Source: Oceanobacillus sojae (lineage in GTDB: Bacteria; Bacillota; Bacilli; Bacillales; Amphibacillaceae). From it: a stretch of DNA of 64,000 nt. The stretch spans positions 278,214-342,213 of the forward strand of contig NZ_LT727813.1 of the NCBI RefSeq assembly GCF_900162665.1, read 5' to 3'. The notes below the pieces were generated by a model. It did no database searches. It was not told the origin of the DNA and saw nothing but the letters and a program-made list of their open reading frames with translations. The translations under genes and the position numbers were made by a program. Below are positions 41,634 through 52,752 of this stretch, piece after piece; position 1 is the stretch's first letter; every line of letters starts with the position of its first letter.

Positions 41634-43148
41634 TTAAGAAAATGTACGGATTGCTTTTGGAATCCCCTGAATAACATCTCCTGCAAGCAGGTCCTGTTCC
41701 GAGTGTTTTTCCTGGACTAGTAAGTCTGCAGATTTTCCGTGCAGAAAGCAAGCGTTATTTATCCCTGCAAAGATGGATTTACTTTGCATAATCATAGCTA
41801 AAATCATTCCAGTCAATACATCCCCGCTGCCTCCTTTGGCAAGTCCTGGATTTCCGCTCGATTCGACTGTCTGGTTTCCCGCCGGGTCAGTAATAATCGT
41901 ATGCTTTCCTTTTAAGACAAGATAGCAGTTATATTTCTTTGCAAATTCAGAGCTGTACCGAAAAGGCTCCAAAAGTAAATCAGAGACAGACATATCCATC
42001 AATGCTGCAAGTTCACCAGGATGCGGTGTTAAAATAAGCGGAGCTTGTCTTGCGCCGAAATCTGTTAAATACGATTTCAGATGGTAAAGGCCGTCAGCAT
42101 CGACAACGATTGGCCCTTTAAACCTGAGCAATGCCGGAAGAATTTCTTTTCCGGTTTCTTCCCTTCTGCCCAAACCTATTCCAACAGCAATCGCATCAAA
42201 ACTGGACAAGTCAATATTATCGATTCCAGTAATATAACCATTTTTTTCTGAAGCAGAGATATACATAGCCTCCGGATTATTCCCGGCAATCATGGAAATA
42301 ACATCTTTTACCGATGCAGTCGTTAATAAACCTGCTCCAGTCCTCAATGCTGCCTTTGTCGTCATCAGAACAGATCCTGGCATAAACTGGCTGCCGCCAA
42401 TAATCAGCCCTCTCCCATGATCTCCTTTATGTGAATTCACTTCCCGCTTTGGAAAAGACTTCTGAAAACTGGATGTGGTCCACAAGCGCCTCTTTGTTTG
42501 CTTTTCAAAAAGACTTTGAGGAAATCCGATATCAGCTATAATCCATTCTCCAAAATAAGAGGACGTATGCTGACAGACTGCTGATTGCTTTACTGCACCA
42601 ATCATAATCGTTGCATCTGCTTTGACTGCTTGAAAAACCGGAATGCCTTCCTCTGCTGGCAGACCGCTCGGTATATCAATGGAAATAACATAAGCATTTT
42701 TTTCATTCACTTGTCTGACTGCAGTTAGTACATCTCCTCTTAATTCACCGCGTACACCAATACCAAGCATCGCATCAATAATAACATCCGCTTCCATTAA
42801 AGCAGCTCCTGATACACCTTCTTGATACTGCTCGATCCGGCCGCCAAATTGCCGATAAATTTCCTTATGATAAGCTGCATCTCCTGTTATTTTTTCATCT
42901 GGTGCAACCTGGATTGCTTTGACAGGATAACCTGCTTCTGACAGCACGCGGGCAATGACAAATCCGTCTCCGCCATTATTTCCGCCACCAATCAAAATAA
43001 CTGCTCTGTCTTCTTTGGATATCCGTTTCTCTATTTCTCTGCTCGCTTCTCTACCTGCATTCTCCATGAGTATTTTTGCGTCAAGTCCAATCGTACCAGT
43101 TGTTTCCCGGTCAACCTTGTACATTTCTTCCGCGGTAACAATATACAA
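41634..43148 (-). CDS. nnr: Bifunctional NAD(P)H-hydrate repair enzyme Nnr
   Basis: The 504-residue protein combines two domains. An N-terminal YjeF epimerase domain shows ENAGREASREIEKR, GGGNNGGDGFVIARVL and DAMLGIGVRGELRG. A C-terminal ribokinase-like ADP-dependent dehydratase domain shows the GSGDVLTGMILAMI signature near the end. Together they repair R- and S-NAD(P)H hydrates. It lies downstream of acpS, the usual order in Firmicutes. Confidence 0.93.
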   Translation of the reverse strand: MYIVTAEEMYKVDRETTGTIGLDAKILMENAGREASREIEKRISKEDRAVILIGGGNNGGDGFVIARVLSEAGYPVKAIQVAPDEKITGDAAYHKEIYRQFGGRIEQYQEGVSGAALMEADVIIDAMLGIGVRGELRGDVLTAVRQVNEKNAYVISIDIPSGLPAEEGIPVFQAVKADATIMIGAVKQSAVCQHTSSYFGEWIIADIGFPQSLFEKQTKRRLWTTSSFQKSFPKREVNSHKGDHGRGLIIGGSQFMPGSVLMTTKAALRTGAGLLTTASVKDVISMIAGNNPEAMYISASEKNGYITGIDNIDLSSFDAIAVGIGLGRREETGKEILPALLRFKGPIVVDADGLYHLKSYLTDFGARQAPLILTPHPGELAALMDMSVSDLLLEPFRYSSEFAKKYNCYLVLKGKHTIITDPAGNQTVESSGNPGLAKGGSGDVLTGMILAMIMQSKSIFAGINNACFLHGKSADLLVQEKHSEQDLLAGDVIQGIPKAIRTFS

Positions 43149-43245
43149 TTTTGTTCCCTCCTACCGCAATAAAATATATGAGACAAACTATGCGTTTATG
43201 CCTTTCCTCTTTGTATTTATTTTCTTTAAAAGGATATTTAAAAGC

Positions 43246-43602
43246 TTATCGCTTCTCTAATAAAACCTGCGCAACCGCATGCTCTCTGCTGTGAGATATA
43301 GACAAGTGGATATGTATATCATCCATGCCCTCTACCTCCATTTCAGGTGCTCCATTGAGATCATTTTTAATTTCAATTTGTTGAAAGCCTATTTTCCCTA
43401 TCCCTGTTCCATTTGCTTTTGCAAAGGCTTCTTTTGCAGCAAATCGCCCTGCTGCATACTCCACCCGCCGATGGGCAGATAAAACTGCCACTTTTTCTTG
43501 TTCTGCTTTTGTTAACACCCGCTCTAAAAAACGGTCATTTTTCTCCAGCAGCCGTTTAATCCTTTTTAATTCGATGATATCAATGCCTGTTCCAAGTATC
43601 AT
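43246..43602 (-). CDS. acpS: Holo-[acyl-carrier-protein] synthase
   Basis: The 118-residue AcpS transfers 4'-phosphopantetheine to acyl carrier protein. The magnesium-binding motif GIDIIELKRI at the N terminus and RFAAKEAFAKANGTGIG in the middle define the family. The ATG at 43602 is 8 nt after AGGAG; a GTG two codons earlier is too close. It is divergent from the rhomboid gene, as in B. subtilis (acpS and ydcA). Confidence 0.94.
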   Translation of the reverse strand: MILGTGIDIIELKRIKRLLEKNDRFLERVLTKAEQEKVAVLSAHRRVEYAAGRFAAKEAFAKANGTGIGKIGFQQIEIKNDLNGAPEMEVEGMDDIHIHLSISHSREHAVAQVLLEKR

Positions 43603-43732
43603 TTTCACTGCTCCTAAAAGTTATTTCATGTGTGAAAACACCTTTTTAATGGTCATAATCTATATTATTTCTTATTATATTATATAGGATATCTTATCAA
43701 CTTTAAAAGCTTTGACTATGAGGGGGCACGCT

Positions 43733-44518
43733 ATGTTTATCAGAACAGAACGAAGCGTAAAGGAATTTTTCCAGCTATATCCCGTTGTAACGATTATTGT
43801 CGGGATTAATATATTACTTTGGCTTATTATCGACTTTTTAAATTTAAGAATTGGCAACGAATTAAGATTCTACGGAATGGGGATTAATGCCGGTATTGCT
43901 GCCGGAGAATGGTGGCGGCTGATTACACCAGTTTTTCTTCATGCCGGGGCCATGCACATGCTGTTTAATTCCTTTTCGCTTGTGTTATTTGGTCCTGCCC
44001 TCGAGCAGATGCTTGGTAAAATCAAATTTATATTAGCTTATTTCGGGACGGCTGTTACAGCAAATATTCTTATCTACTTCATAGAATCACCTAACTATGC
44101 ACATTTAGGTGCATCCGGAGCGATTTTTGGTTTATTTGGGATTTACGTTTATATGTCTATTTTCCGAAAAGATTTAATCGATCCATCCAGCATTCAAATC
44201 GTCGGGGTGATTGTAGCCATTGGACTGGTTATGACGTTTTTAAGGAGCAATATTAGTGTGTTAGGGCATTTATTTGGTTTATTCAGCGGTTTTATTTATG
44301 CCCCGCTGCTCCTCGCTGGTGTGAAAAGTTATTCTCCCTGGGCACGGCCCCGTCCGCGAAAAAGAAAATACGCAGATGATGATAACGGTCCACAATTTGA
44401 CCCGGACCGCTGGAATAAAAAACGAAAAATGCCAGAGGCTATCCGAAAAAACATGCTGTGGATAATTGTAGGTATCATTGCTGTTTTATGGTTATTAGGA
44501 CAGGCAAATATATTATAA
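43733..44518 (+). CDS. Rhomboid family intramembrane serine protease (YdcA)
   Basis: The 261-residue protein has at least six membrane segments. The catalytic dyad is Ser128 in LGASGAIFG and His179 in LGHLFGLFSGF, with the WWRLITPVFLHAGAMHMLFN segment at about 60-79. The linker after the last catalytic helix is basic (RPRPRKRKY) and is followed by a final membrane helix. GAGGGGG precedes the ATG at 43733; an earlier ATG lacks proper spacing. Its substrates are unknown. Confidence 0.92.
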   Translation: MFIRTERSVKEFFQLYPVVTIIVGINILLWLIIDFLNLRIGNELRFYGMGINAGIAAGEWWRLITPVFLHAGAMHMLFNSFSLVLFGPALEQMLGKIKFILAYFGTAVTANILIYFIESPNYAHLGASGAIFGLFGIYVYMSIFRKDLIDPSSIQIVGVIVAIGLVMTFLRSNISVLGHLFGLFSGFIYAPLLLAGVKSYSPWARPRPRKRKYADDDNGPQFDPDRWNKKRKMPEAIRKNMLWIIVGIIAVLWLLGQANIL

Positions 44519-44536
44519 GCTTTGGATAAAATAATC

Positions 44537-44572
44537 AGCTGGACATGCTATTTTCTCATGTTCAGCTTTTTT
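44537..44572 (+). terminator. Terminator of the rhomboid gene
   Basis: AGCTGGACATG and CATGTTCAGCT form an 11-bp stem followed by TTTTTT. Confidence 0.8.
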
Positions 44573-44671
44573 ATTTTGTTGAAAACTTGAAACCTGTATA
44601 AAAAAATTACCTCCCTATGCTATAATAATGACACCTCGTACTTCCCTCAAATTAAACAAAGGAGGTTTCCT

Positions 44672-45430
44672 ATGGAAATCTGCACTTCATTAATCTTTTT
44701 CCTGATTGGAATCATTTTTGGTTCATTTTTTATGGTTGTAGGTATTCGTCTTCCGCAAAAAATCTCATTTACTCGCGGGCGCTCCAGATGTCCTTCCTGC
44801 AGCTTTCAGCTTGCTTGGTATGATAACATTCCCATTCTATCTTACATCTTTTTAAAAGGCCGCTGCCGGAAATGCCGCTATAAAATCCCTTGTTTATATC
44901 CACTGACAGAAGCTTTTACAGGCTCCCTCTTTGTGATCTGTTACTTACATGCAGCCTCTTCTATGGAACTGCTTCTTTCCCTTATTTTTATGTCGTTATT
45001 AATTATAATTATCGTAACGGATTTATGCTATATGCTCATTCCTAATAAACTGCTTGCTTTTTTCCTTCCTGCTTTTATTCTCTTCCGTATAATAGAACCA
45101 TTAGATCCCTGGTGGAACTCTGTCGCAGGAGGACTTGCCGGATTTCTAATTATCTTTATTGTAATATTATGGAATAAACAAGGGATGGGAGCCGGAGATA
45201 TGAAATTAATGGCTTTGCTCGGCATTATATTAGGACCGTCTCATATGATAGCAACTTTTTTGCTGGCTTGTATTTCCGGGGCATTAATCGGCAGTATTTT
45301 ATTATATTCGGGATTCATTCAGCGGAATAATCCCTTCCCTTTTGGACCTTTTATTGCTTTTGGAGCTATCCTTACTTATTTTCTTGGAGAGGACATGATT
45401 CAATGGTATTTGAATTTATTTACCACGTAA
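44672..45430 (+). CDS. Prepilin peptidase (A24 aspartic protease)
   Basis: The 252-residue membrane protein has the zinc-type tetracysteine loop (Cys40, Cys43, Cys65, Cys68). The two catalytic Asp residues are Asp117 in TDLCYMLIP and Asp176 in GAGDMKLM (GxGD motif), so it is predicted to be active. It cleaves and usually N-methylates type IV prepilins or competence pseudopilins (comG products). No pilin or com gene lies in the window. It is monocistronic with AAGGAGG before the ATG. Confidence 0.92.
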   Translation: MEICTSLIFFLIGIIFGSFFMVVGIRLPQKISFTRGRSRCPSCSFQLAWYDNIPILSYIFLKGRCRKCRYKIPCLYPLTEAFTGSLFVICYLHAASSMELLLSLIFMSLLIIIIVTDLCYMLIPNKLLAFFLPAFILFRIIEPLDPWWNSVAGGLAGFLIIFIVILWNKQGMGAGDMKLMALLGIILGPSHMIATFLLACISGALIGSILLYSGFIQRNNPFPFGPFIAFGAILTYFLGEDMIQWYLNLFTT

Positions 45431-45560
45431 AAATGCCAGTAAACTAAGTGGCCAGACCCCTATAATATATTTTCTTCAAGTAAAACAAATAATACAAATA
45501 TGACGATTAAGATTTTAGCTTAATTCGCGATAACTCTAATATATTTATAATGATAAAGCC

Positions 45561-45590
45561 TTTGTAAATTTGTTACTACAAATTTACAAA
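45561..45590. promoter_or_regulatory. 13-bp inverted repeat upstream of nagB
   Basis: TTTGTAAATTTGT and ACAAATTTACAAA are perfect complements around TACT. Located about 150 bp upstream of nagB, it is a candidate operator for an unlinked regulator. As a DNA palindrome with a 4-bp centre it suits a dimeric repressor more than a terminator. Confidence 0.45.
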
Positions 45591-45736
45591 AACATATGTA
45601 CAAATACCATTATTTATGTCTATAATAATATTGATTAAAATATAACAGGATAAATAAGTAGTGGCAGAAGCACGGAACAAACGGTACAATGAAGGTAAAT
45701 AATATTATCTATTCTATAATTAGAGGGGGAAAAATA

Positions 45737-46468
45737 ATGAATATTATCCAAGCAAAAAATTATCAGCAGATGAGTGAGCTTGCTGCAAAAAAACTGATAG
45801 AGCAAATAAATAGAAAATCAGATAGTGTACTTGGTCTGGCAACCGGTTCAACACCGGAAGGTCTATACGAAGAAATTATTAAAGAGCACAAAGAAGGCAA
45901 TGTTTCCTTCAAGGATATTACAACCTTCAACTTAGATGAGTATGTCGGGCTCTCTAAAGACAATGATCAAAGCTATTACTATTATATGCACAAGCTTCTG
46001 TTTGACCATATTGATCTAAAAACCAATCAGGCTAACCTGCCCAATGGGGATGCAAAGGATTTACAAGAAGAATGCAGCCGATATGAAGCGTCTATTCAAC
46101 AAGCCGGCGGCATTGACATTCAAATCTTAGGAATTGGCTTAAATGGCCATATCGGGTTTAATGAGCCGGGGACACCATTCTCCATACAAACACATATTGT
46201 TGACTTGGATGAGTCAACTCGACATGCCAATGCCCGCTTCTTTGATTCCATTGATGAAGTACCATTACAAGCTATTACGATGGGTATTGATTCTATTATG
46301 CAGACGAAACAAATTATTCTCTTAGTATCTGGTTCAAAAAAAGCAGAAGCATTAGAAAAATTGGTAAACGGCCCAGTAACGGAAGATTTTCCGGCTTCCA
46401 TTTTACAAAAACATCCAAATGTAACGATTATTGCTGACCGCGAGGCATTGTCTGAGCTTTCTCAATAA
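45737..46468 (+). CDS. nagB: Glucosamine-6-phosphate deaminase
   Basis: The 243-residue enzyme converts glucosamine 6-phosphate to fructose 6-phosphate and ammonia. It has LGLATGSTPEGLYEEI at the N terminus, TFNLDEYVGLSKDNDQSYYYYM and the catalytic ILGIGLNGHIGFNEPG. The ATG at 45737 follows AGAGGGGG; the frame is open 16 codons upstream but with no ribosome site. nagA and the GntR regulator are not adjacent, unusual for a nag locus. Confidence 0.94.
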   Translation: MNIIQAKNYQQMSELAAKKLIEQINRKSDSVLGLATGSTPEGLYEEIIKEHKEGNVSFKDITTFNLDEYVGLSKDNDQSYYYYMHKLLFDHIDLKTNQANLPNGDAKDLQEECSRYEASIQQAGGIDIQILGIGLNGHIGFNEPGTPFSIQTHIVDLDESTRHANARFFDSIDEVPLQAITMGIDSIMQTKQIILLVSGSKKAEALEKLVNGPVTEDFPASILQKHPNVTIIADREALSELSQ

Positions 46469-46483
46469 GGAAATATAAAAATT

Positions 46484-46520
46484 AAAGCATTGACCAACAT
46501 ATGATGGCCAATGCTTTTTT
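46484..46520. terminator. Bidirectional terminator nagB/cshA
   Basis: AAAGCATTGACCA pairs with TGGCCAATGCTTT, followed by TTT, between convergent nagB and cshA. Confidence 0.8.
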
Positions 46521-46541
46521 CATTGTATTTATTATTTACTC

Positions 46542-48850
<2,309 letters not shown>

Positions 48851-49762
48851 ATGCGTCAGTCCGCTTTCAACCCCAAAGCAGCAATTGTAATTGGGGTTCT
48901 TTCTATATCTACATCAGCAATTTTCGTCCGGCTTGCTTCAGAAGCATCTGCTTCTATCATAGCAAATTATCGTCTTTTATTTGCTGTTTTACTCTTATTG
49001 CCTTTTATTTTATTTCATTATAAGCATGAGTTTAAACGTATTACCACAAAAAATTGGTGGCTCTCCATTCTTGCCGGCGTCTTTCTTGCTCTATTTTTTA
49101 TTTTGTGGTTTGAATCATTAAATTATACCTCTGTTGCCAGCAGTGTTGTGCTTATATCACTCCAGCCAATCCTGGCCTTTGTTGGGACATACTTTATCTT
49201 TGGCGAACGTTTTTCATCCGGAGCTGTTATTAGCATATTCATTGTTTTACTTGGTGGATTAATCATAGGCTCTGGAGATTTTCAATTATCTGGAGACGTA
49301 CTATACGGAGACATCCTTGCTTTACTTGGGGCAATTGCTGTAACGATTTATTTTTTATCTGGTCAGCATGTCCGGAAAAATGTTTCTCTGATCACCTATA
49401 CATTTATAGTTTATAGTATCAGTGCCGTTACATTAACGCTATTTAATGTAATACAGCAGGAAAATTTCTTTTCTTATCCGGCCAGCCATTGGTGGATTTT
49501 TATCGCTTTGGCGATTATACCAACTTTTTTAGGTCATTCTCTTTTTAATTGGTCGTTAAAATGGTTAAGCACATCTACCATTTCTATGGCTGTTGTATTT
49601 GAACCTGTCGGAGCAGGTATCCTTGCTTTTCTTATTTTAAATGAAGCACCAACCTGGGCCCAATTTCTTGGAGGAACGATTATCGTAATCGGATTATTTC
49701 TGTTTATCCTCAGTACTTCACGGAAAAAAAAGATTACCATTTCAACAAAAAATCATAAGTAA
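48851..49762 (+). CDS. EamA/DMT family transporter
   Basis: The 303-residue permease has ten predicted helices in two EamA repeats, with VRLASEASASIIANYRLLFA in the first and STISMAVVFEPVGAGILAFLILNEAPT in the second. It is paralogous to the protein encoded at 7722-8618 (shared WFESLNYTSVASS and SLNHTSVASS motifs). The transported compound is not predictable. It is followed 23 bp later by a degV gene in the same direction. Confidence 0.85.
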   Translation: MRQSAFNPKAAIVIGVLSISTSAIFVRLASEASASIIANYRLLFAVLLLLPFILFHYKHEFKRITTKNWWLSILAGVFLALFFILWFESLNYTSVASSVVLISLQPILAFVGTYFIFGERFSSGAVISIFIVLLGGLIIGSGDFQLSGDVLYGDILALLGAIAVTIYFLSGQHVRKNVSLITYTFIVYSISAVTLTLFNVIQQENFFSYPASHWWIFIALAIIPTFLGHSLFNWSLKWLSTSTISMAVVFEPVGAGILAFLILNEAPTWAQFLGGTIIVIGLFLFILSTSRKKKITISTKNHK

Positions 49763-49785
49763 ATACTCATAAAGTAGGTGAAGTA

Positions 49786-50640
49786 ATGACAATTCAATTA
49801 ATGACAGACAGCTCTGCTGATTTACCCGTACTCTTAAAAAATAAACTTCATGTAGAAATTGTTCCTTTGTATCTTCATTTTAGTGACGGTCAGTACACTT
49901 GCGGACAAACGATGAATATTGAATTATTTCATAAGAAAGTGAAGAAGCTGGGCGAAGTTCCGCGTTCAGCGGCACCCAGCCCAGCCGATTTCTATGAAGC
50001 ATATAAAAAAGTTTCACCGGAGAAGAAAATTCTGATGTTAAGTATATCAAGTGAGATAAGCAGCACTTATGCAAATGCAGTAACAGGAAAAAACATGTTA
50101 TTAGAGGAAGAACCTGATCGTGTTATCGAGGTACTCAATACAAAAACTGCTTCCTGTGGTATATGTCTGCTTATACATGAAGCGAATAAAAAAATAGAGG
50201 AAGGGTATTCATTCAACGAACTTGTCAGTCATTTAACAGAACGCATTGAACAGACAGCTACTTTATTTGTATTAAAAAGTTTAGATAATCTTGTTTTAGG
50301 CGGCCGTTTAGAGAAAATTAAAGGAAAAATTGCAAAGACATTAAATATAAAAGTGCTTATGAAAGCGACAGATAAGGGCGCTATTGATGTCGTAGAAAAA
50401 GTACGCGGAGAAAAGAAATCATTACAGCGGTTCATTGATCAAATCGGAGAATACGCAGAGGATACGGAAAATAAAATTATTACAATGACCTATTGCCGGG
50501 ATAAAGACAGAGCGCTGAATGTCTTGGAAAAAATTCGCGGCAAATATGCTTTTTATGATGCTATTTTAGAGGAGTCCGGTCCGCTTATTTCTACATATGG
50601 CGGAGAAGGTGCCCTCGTTATTTCATTCTTTAAAAAATAA
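49786..50640 (+). CDS. DegV family fatty-acid-binding protein
   Basis: The 284-residue protein starts LMTDSSADLPVLL, the DegV signature, and contains RSAAPSPADFYEAY and SSEISSTYANAV. DegV proteins bind a fatty acid in the cleft between two domains; the FakB subset delivers it to the FakA kinase. Whether this is a FakB cannot be decided from sequence alone. A strong terminator follows. Confidence 0.88.
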   Translation: MTIQLMTDSSADLPVLLKNKLHVEIVPLYLHFSDGQYTCGQTMNIELFHKKVKKLGEVPRSAAPSPADFYEAYKKVSPEKKILMLSISSEISSTYANAVTGKNMLLEEEPDRVIEVLNTKTASCGICLLIHEANKKIEEGYSFNELVSHLTERIEQTATLFVLKSLDNLVLGGRLEKIKGKIAKTLNIKVLMKATDKGAIDVVEKVRGEKKSLQRFIDQIGEYAEDTENKIITMTYCRDKDRALNVLEKIRGKYAFYDAILEESGPLISTYGGEGALVISFFKK

Positions 50641-50717
50641 CATGGAGCCAATTTCTCCAAGCAGCTGGTTAAAGCCTGGTTCCAGAATGTTCTTTTTCTT
50701 TACTTTGAAATAAATGA

Positions 50718-50752
50718 AGAAAGGCCGGGGTTTTGTCCCGGCCTTTCTTTTA
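50718..50752. terminator. Bidirectional terminator degV/esterase
   Basis: GAAAGGCCGGG and CCCGGCCTTTC form an 11-bp GC-rich stem followed by TTTTA. It ends at the stop codon of the convergent esterase gene. Confidence 0.9.
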
Positions 50753-51445
50753 TGCAGGTGATTCTGTCAGAAAACCATAAATCATATTGTTTAATGTGTC
50801 TTTATCGGTACCCAGGCAAATTAAATGTTTTGACCTTTCAAAAAAGACAACTTCTTTTTTTTCAGAGTGAATTAACTTATCTAAATAGTATGCTGTTTTA
50901 TAAGGCACCATTCCGTCAAGCTGCCCCTGGGCAATTAATACCGGCGATTTTACTTTGTCCAGATATTTTCTTGTAAACCGGACAAGCTTCATGAATTCAA
51001 AATGCGCTTTTAACGGTACAACTCCCATTTTCTTTTTATAGTGATTAAATAGCTGATTTTCTTTTAAATGACCTCGCAGTCCATCACCAATTACTGCTGC
51101 AGCATCCAGTCCAAGCTGCTTTAAGCATAGATATTTTCCTGAAGTAGCCAGGAGTACAAGTCTGTCAATTTTATACTTCGCTGCTAAATAGGAGGCAATC
51201 ATTCCTCCCATAGAAAATCCGATAACATAAATTGTTTCAAACTGTTGGATAAGCGTTTGCAGCTCTTCTTCTGCTGCTTGAATCCAGCTCTCATAAGAAG
51301 CATTCTCCAAATTTAACTCTGTGCCATGTCCCGGCAAGGTTGGCACCTCAATATGCCAGTCCGTGTTGTCTCTTAAATAATTTGCTAATGGCTCCACTTC
51401 ATAGGGCCCTCCAGTGTACCCGTGAATAATTAAACATCCAATCAT
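50750..51445 (-). CDS. Carboxylesterase (Est30/YvaK type alpha/beta hydrolase)
   Basis: The 231-residue alpha/beta hydrolase has the oxyanion segment IHGYTGGPYEVEPL, the nucleophile elbow GFSMGG with Ser near residue 97, an Asp in AQGQLDGMVPY and a His in RSKHLICLG. This is the Est30/YvaK family of small carboxylesterases or monoacylglycerol lipases. The natural substrate is unknown. Its upstream region contains a MITE-like element. Confidence 0.88.
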   Translation of the reverse strand: MIGCLIIHGYTGGPYEVEPLANYLRDNTDWHIEVPTLPGHGTELNLENASYESWIQAAEEELQTLIQQFETIYVIGFSMGGMIASYLAAKYKIDRLVLLATSGKYLCLKQLGLDAAAVIGDGLRGHLKENQLFNHYKKKMGVVPLKAHFEFMKLVRFTRKYLDKVKSPVLIAQGQLDGMVPYKTAYYLDKLIHSEKKEVVFFERSKHLICLGTDKDTLNNMIYGFLTESPA

Positions 51446-51480
51446 GATTTTCTACTCCTTCTCGTAAATTACACTTTAAA

Positions 51481-51628
51481 GTGCATGTTCAAAAAAGACC
51501 TGAATGGGTTTCAGAAGATTAAGACGGCGCAGTGTTATGATGACTTCTGCATTACCCGCGTGGGGCAGGCGGTATGAGTAGAAGACCCATTACCTCACCG
51601 CTAATCATTGGGATATTTTTTAAACATC
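51481..51628 (+). repeat. MITE-like element, copy C
   Basis: The left end GTGCATGTTCAAAAAAGACC resembles that of the element at 52431 (GTGCGTGTTCAAAAAGTACG), and the right end ATTTTTTAAACATC resembles CTTTTTGAACATC. The interior differs (AAGACGGCGCAGTGTTATG, with GC-rich blocks), so it is a second subfamily. It has no coding frame. It has the same orientation as copy B. Confidence 0.55.
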
Positions 51629-51700
51629 TTCTTAAAGGAATCTCCTCCTGACAATTTCAGGAGGATAACCTTATCATCTCTTGATTTTGTTGATATATAC

Positions 51701-52090
51701 CTACATGAACCCTTTTACAAAAGTGCTAAATTGTTTCACAATGGGAGAAACTTGATGGTAAGTACTTGCTATTTGCCCAACTTTACTGATTACAGTGTCA
51801 AAATTTAATGGATTGCTCTCACTTGTCCCTCCATTGTTTATGCCTTGCTGCGATTGACTTTGCTGTTGAGACATCAAATATTGTGTTGGTAATTCCGGCT
51901 TTGAAAATAATTCATATGGAGTAAACTCTTGCCTCGTATTTCGCTGATTTATATTTGAAGAAGTTGGTATATAAGGATTATCTTTATTCAATCCGTTGGG
52001 GAAAGTATGCCTTTGGTTCAATGGCCGATGTTGCACATCTATCACCTTCTTCTGCCTTTTTGAGTTTAAGATTACTGCCATTTTATGCAT
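51701..52090 (-). CDS. YppG-like protein
   Basis: The 129-residue protein is rich in Gln, Asn, Ser and Pro. Its C-terminal segment (NFDTVISKVGQIASTYHQVSPIVKQFSTFVKGF) resembles the YppG-like family of spore-forming bacilli, suggesting a possible spore or coat association. There is no clear ribosome site ahead of the first ATG, and a Met three codons later is an alternative. It lies 21 bp downstream of the glutaredoxin-like gene, and the pair is flanked by repeat elements. Confidence 0.65.
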   Translation of the reverse strand: MHKMAVILNSKRQKKVIDVQHRPLNQRHTFPNGLNKDNPYIPTSSNINQRNTRQEFTPYELFSKPELPTQYLMSQQQSQSQQGINNGGTSESNPLNFDTVISKVGQIASTYHQVSPIVKQFSTFVKGFM

Positions 52091-52111
52091 TAGAAGGCTT
52101 ACATGTGCAAA

Positions 52112-52399
52112 TCACTTTCTATACTTAAACACATTTTCAAATGAAAAAGTATCATCACTCGAATCACTAATTACTCCTAATTCATAAAGGATTTTATTTT
52201 CCTGATTTCCTTCTATTTTCTTACCATCGATAAAAATTGTCGGTGTTCCAAAAACCTTCATTTCCTGCAATTCTTTTAAATAATCTTTATTTTTCGTCAC
52301 GTTTTTTAATTCGTAGGTAACATCATTTTTATCTAGAAATGCTTTCACCTTGTCAGATGCCTCACTGCCTTCGCTGACAAATAATGTAACCTTCTTCAT
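52112..52399 (-). CDS. Glutaredoxin-fold protein lacking active-site cysteines
   Basis: The 95-residue product has the glutaredoxin layout: a first strand KKVTLFVSEG, then EASDKVKAFLDKNDVTYELKNV, and the cis-Pro TPTIFIDGKKIEG. The position of the usual CxxC is occupied by SEGSEAS, and there is no Cys in the protein, so dithiol chemistry is excluded. The ATG at 52399 follows TAGGAGG; the upstream extension lies partly in a repeat element. It may be a structural or binding derivative or a decaying gene. Confidence 0.72.
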   Translation of the reverse strand: MKKVTLFVSEGSEASDKVKAFLDKNDVTYELKNVTKNKDYLKELQEMKVFGTPTIFIDGKKIEGNQENKILYELGVISDSSDDTFSFENVFKYRK

Positions 52400-52430
52400 A
52401 AAAATCCTCCTACCGGTTCCTGCTTTGTAG

Positions 52431-52618
52431 TGCGTGTTCAAAAAGTACGAAGAAAAGGACCAAGAAGTTCAAGGCGATAAGCTTTTCCCAAACGGAGCAT
52501 ATGCTTTATAATACGTGAGTAACGCTTTTGGTGGAGCGAGTAATCGCAGTCCCATTGGAAAAAGCTTATCAACGCAGAAATTCGCCGTGTCATTTTTATT
52601 GGACTTTTTGAACATCCT
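52431..52618 (+). repeat. MITE-like element, copy B (about 185 bp)
   Basis: Terminal inverted repeats GTTCAAAAAGT (52435-52445) and ACTTTTTGAAC (52603-52613) enclose an inner inverted pair GATAAGCTTTTCCCA / TGGAAAAAGCTTATC. It has no coding capacity. The interior also contains, on the minus strand, GGGACTGCGATTACTCGC, the core of the 33-bp repeat found at 58850-58976. It sits just upstream of the glutaredoxin-like gene. Confidence 0.75.
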
Positions 52619-52752
52619 CTTATATTCACTTATTTTTAGTTACCCTATTTTTTTATGTATAAAACTTACTCAGCAGATTTTTTCATCTAAAAGAACAATC
52701 CATTTTATGGTTATTCAAAAGGCTTCCGTTGCTCTTTTTTCAAGCTGCATAC

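Noticed and set aside
51481-52618. Composite transposon carrying the yppG-like and glutaredoxin-like genes
   Set aside because: The two flanking elements are from different subfamilies, have no transposase, and the enclosed genes look native in composition.
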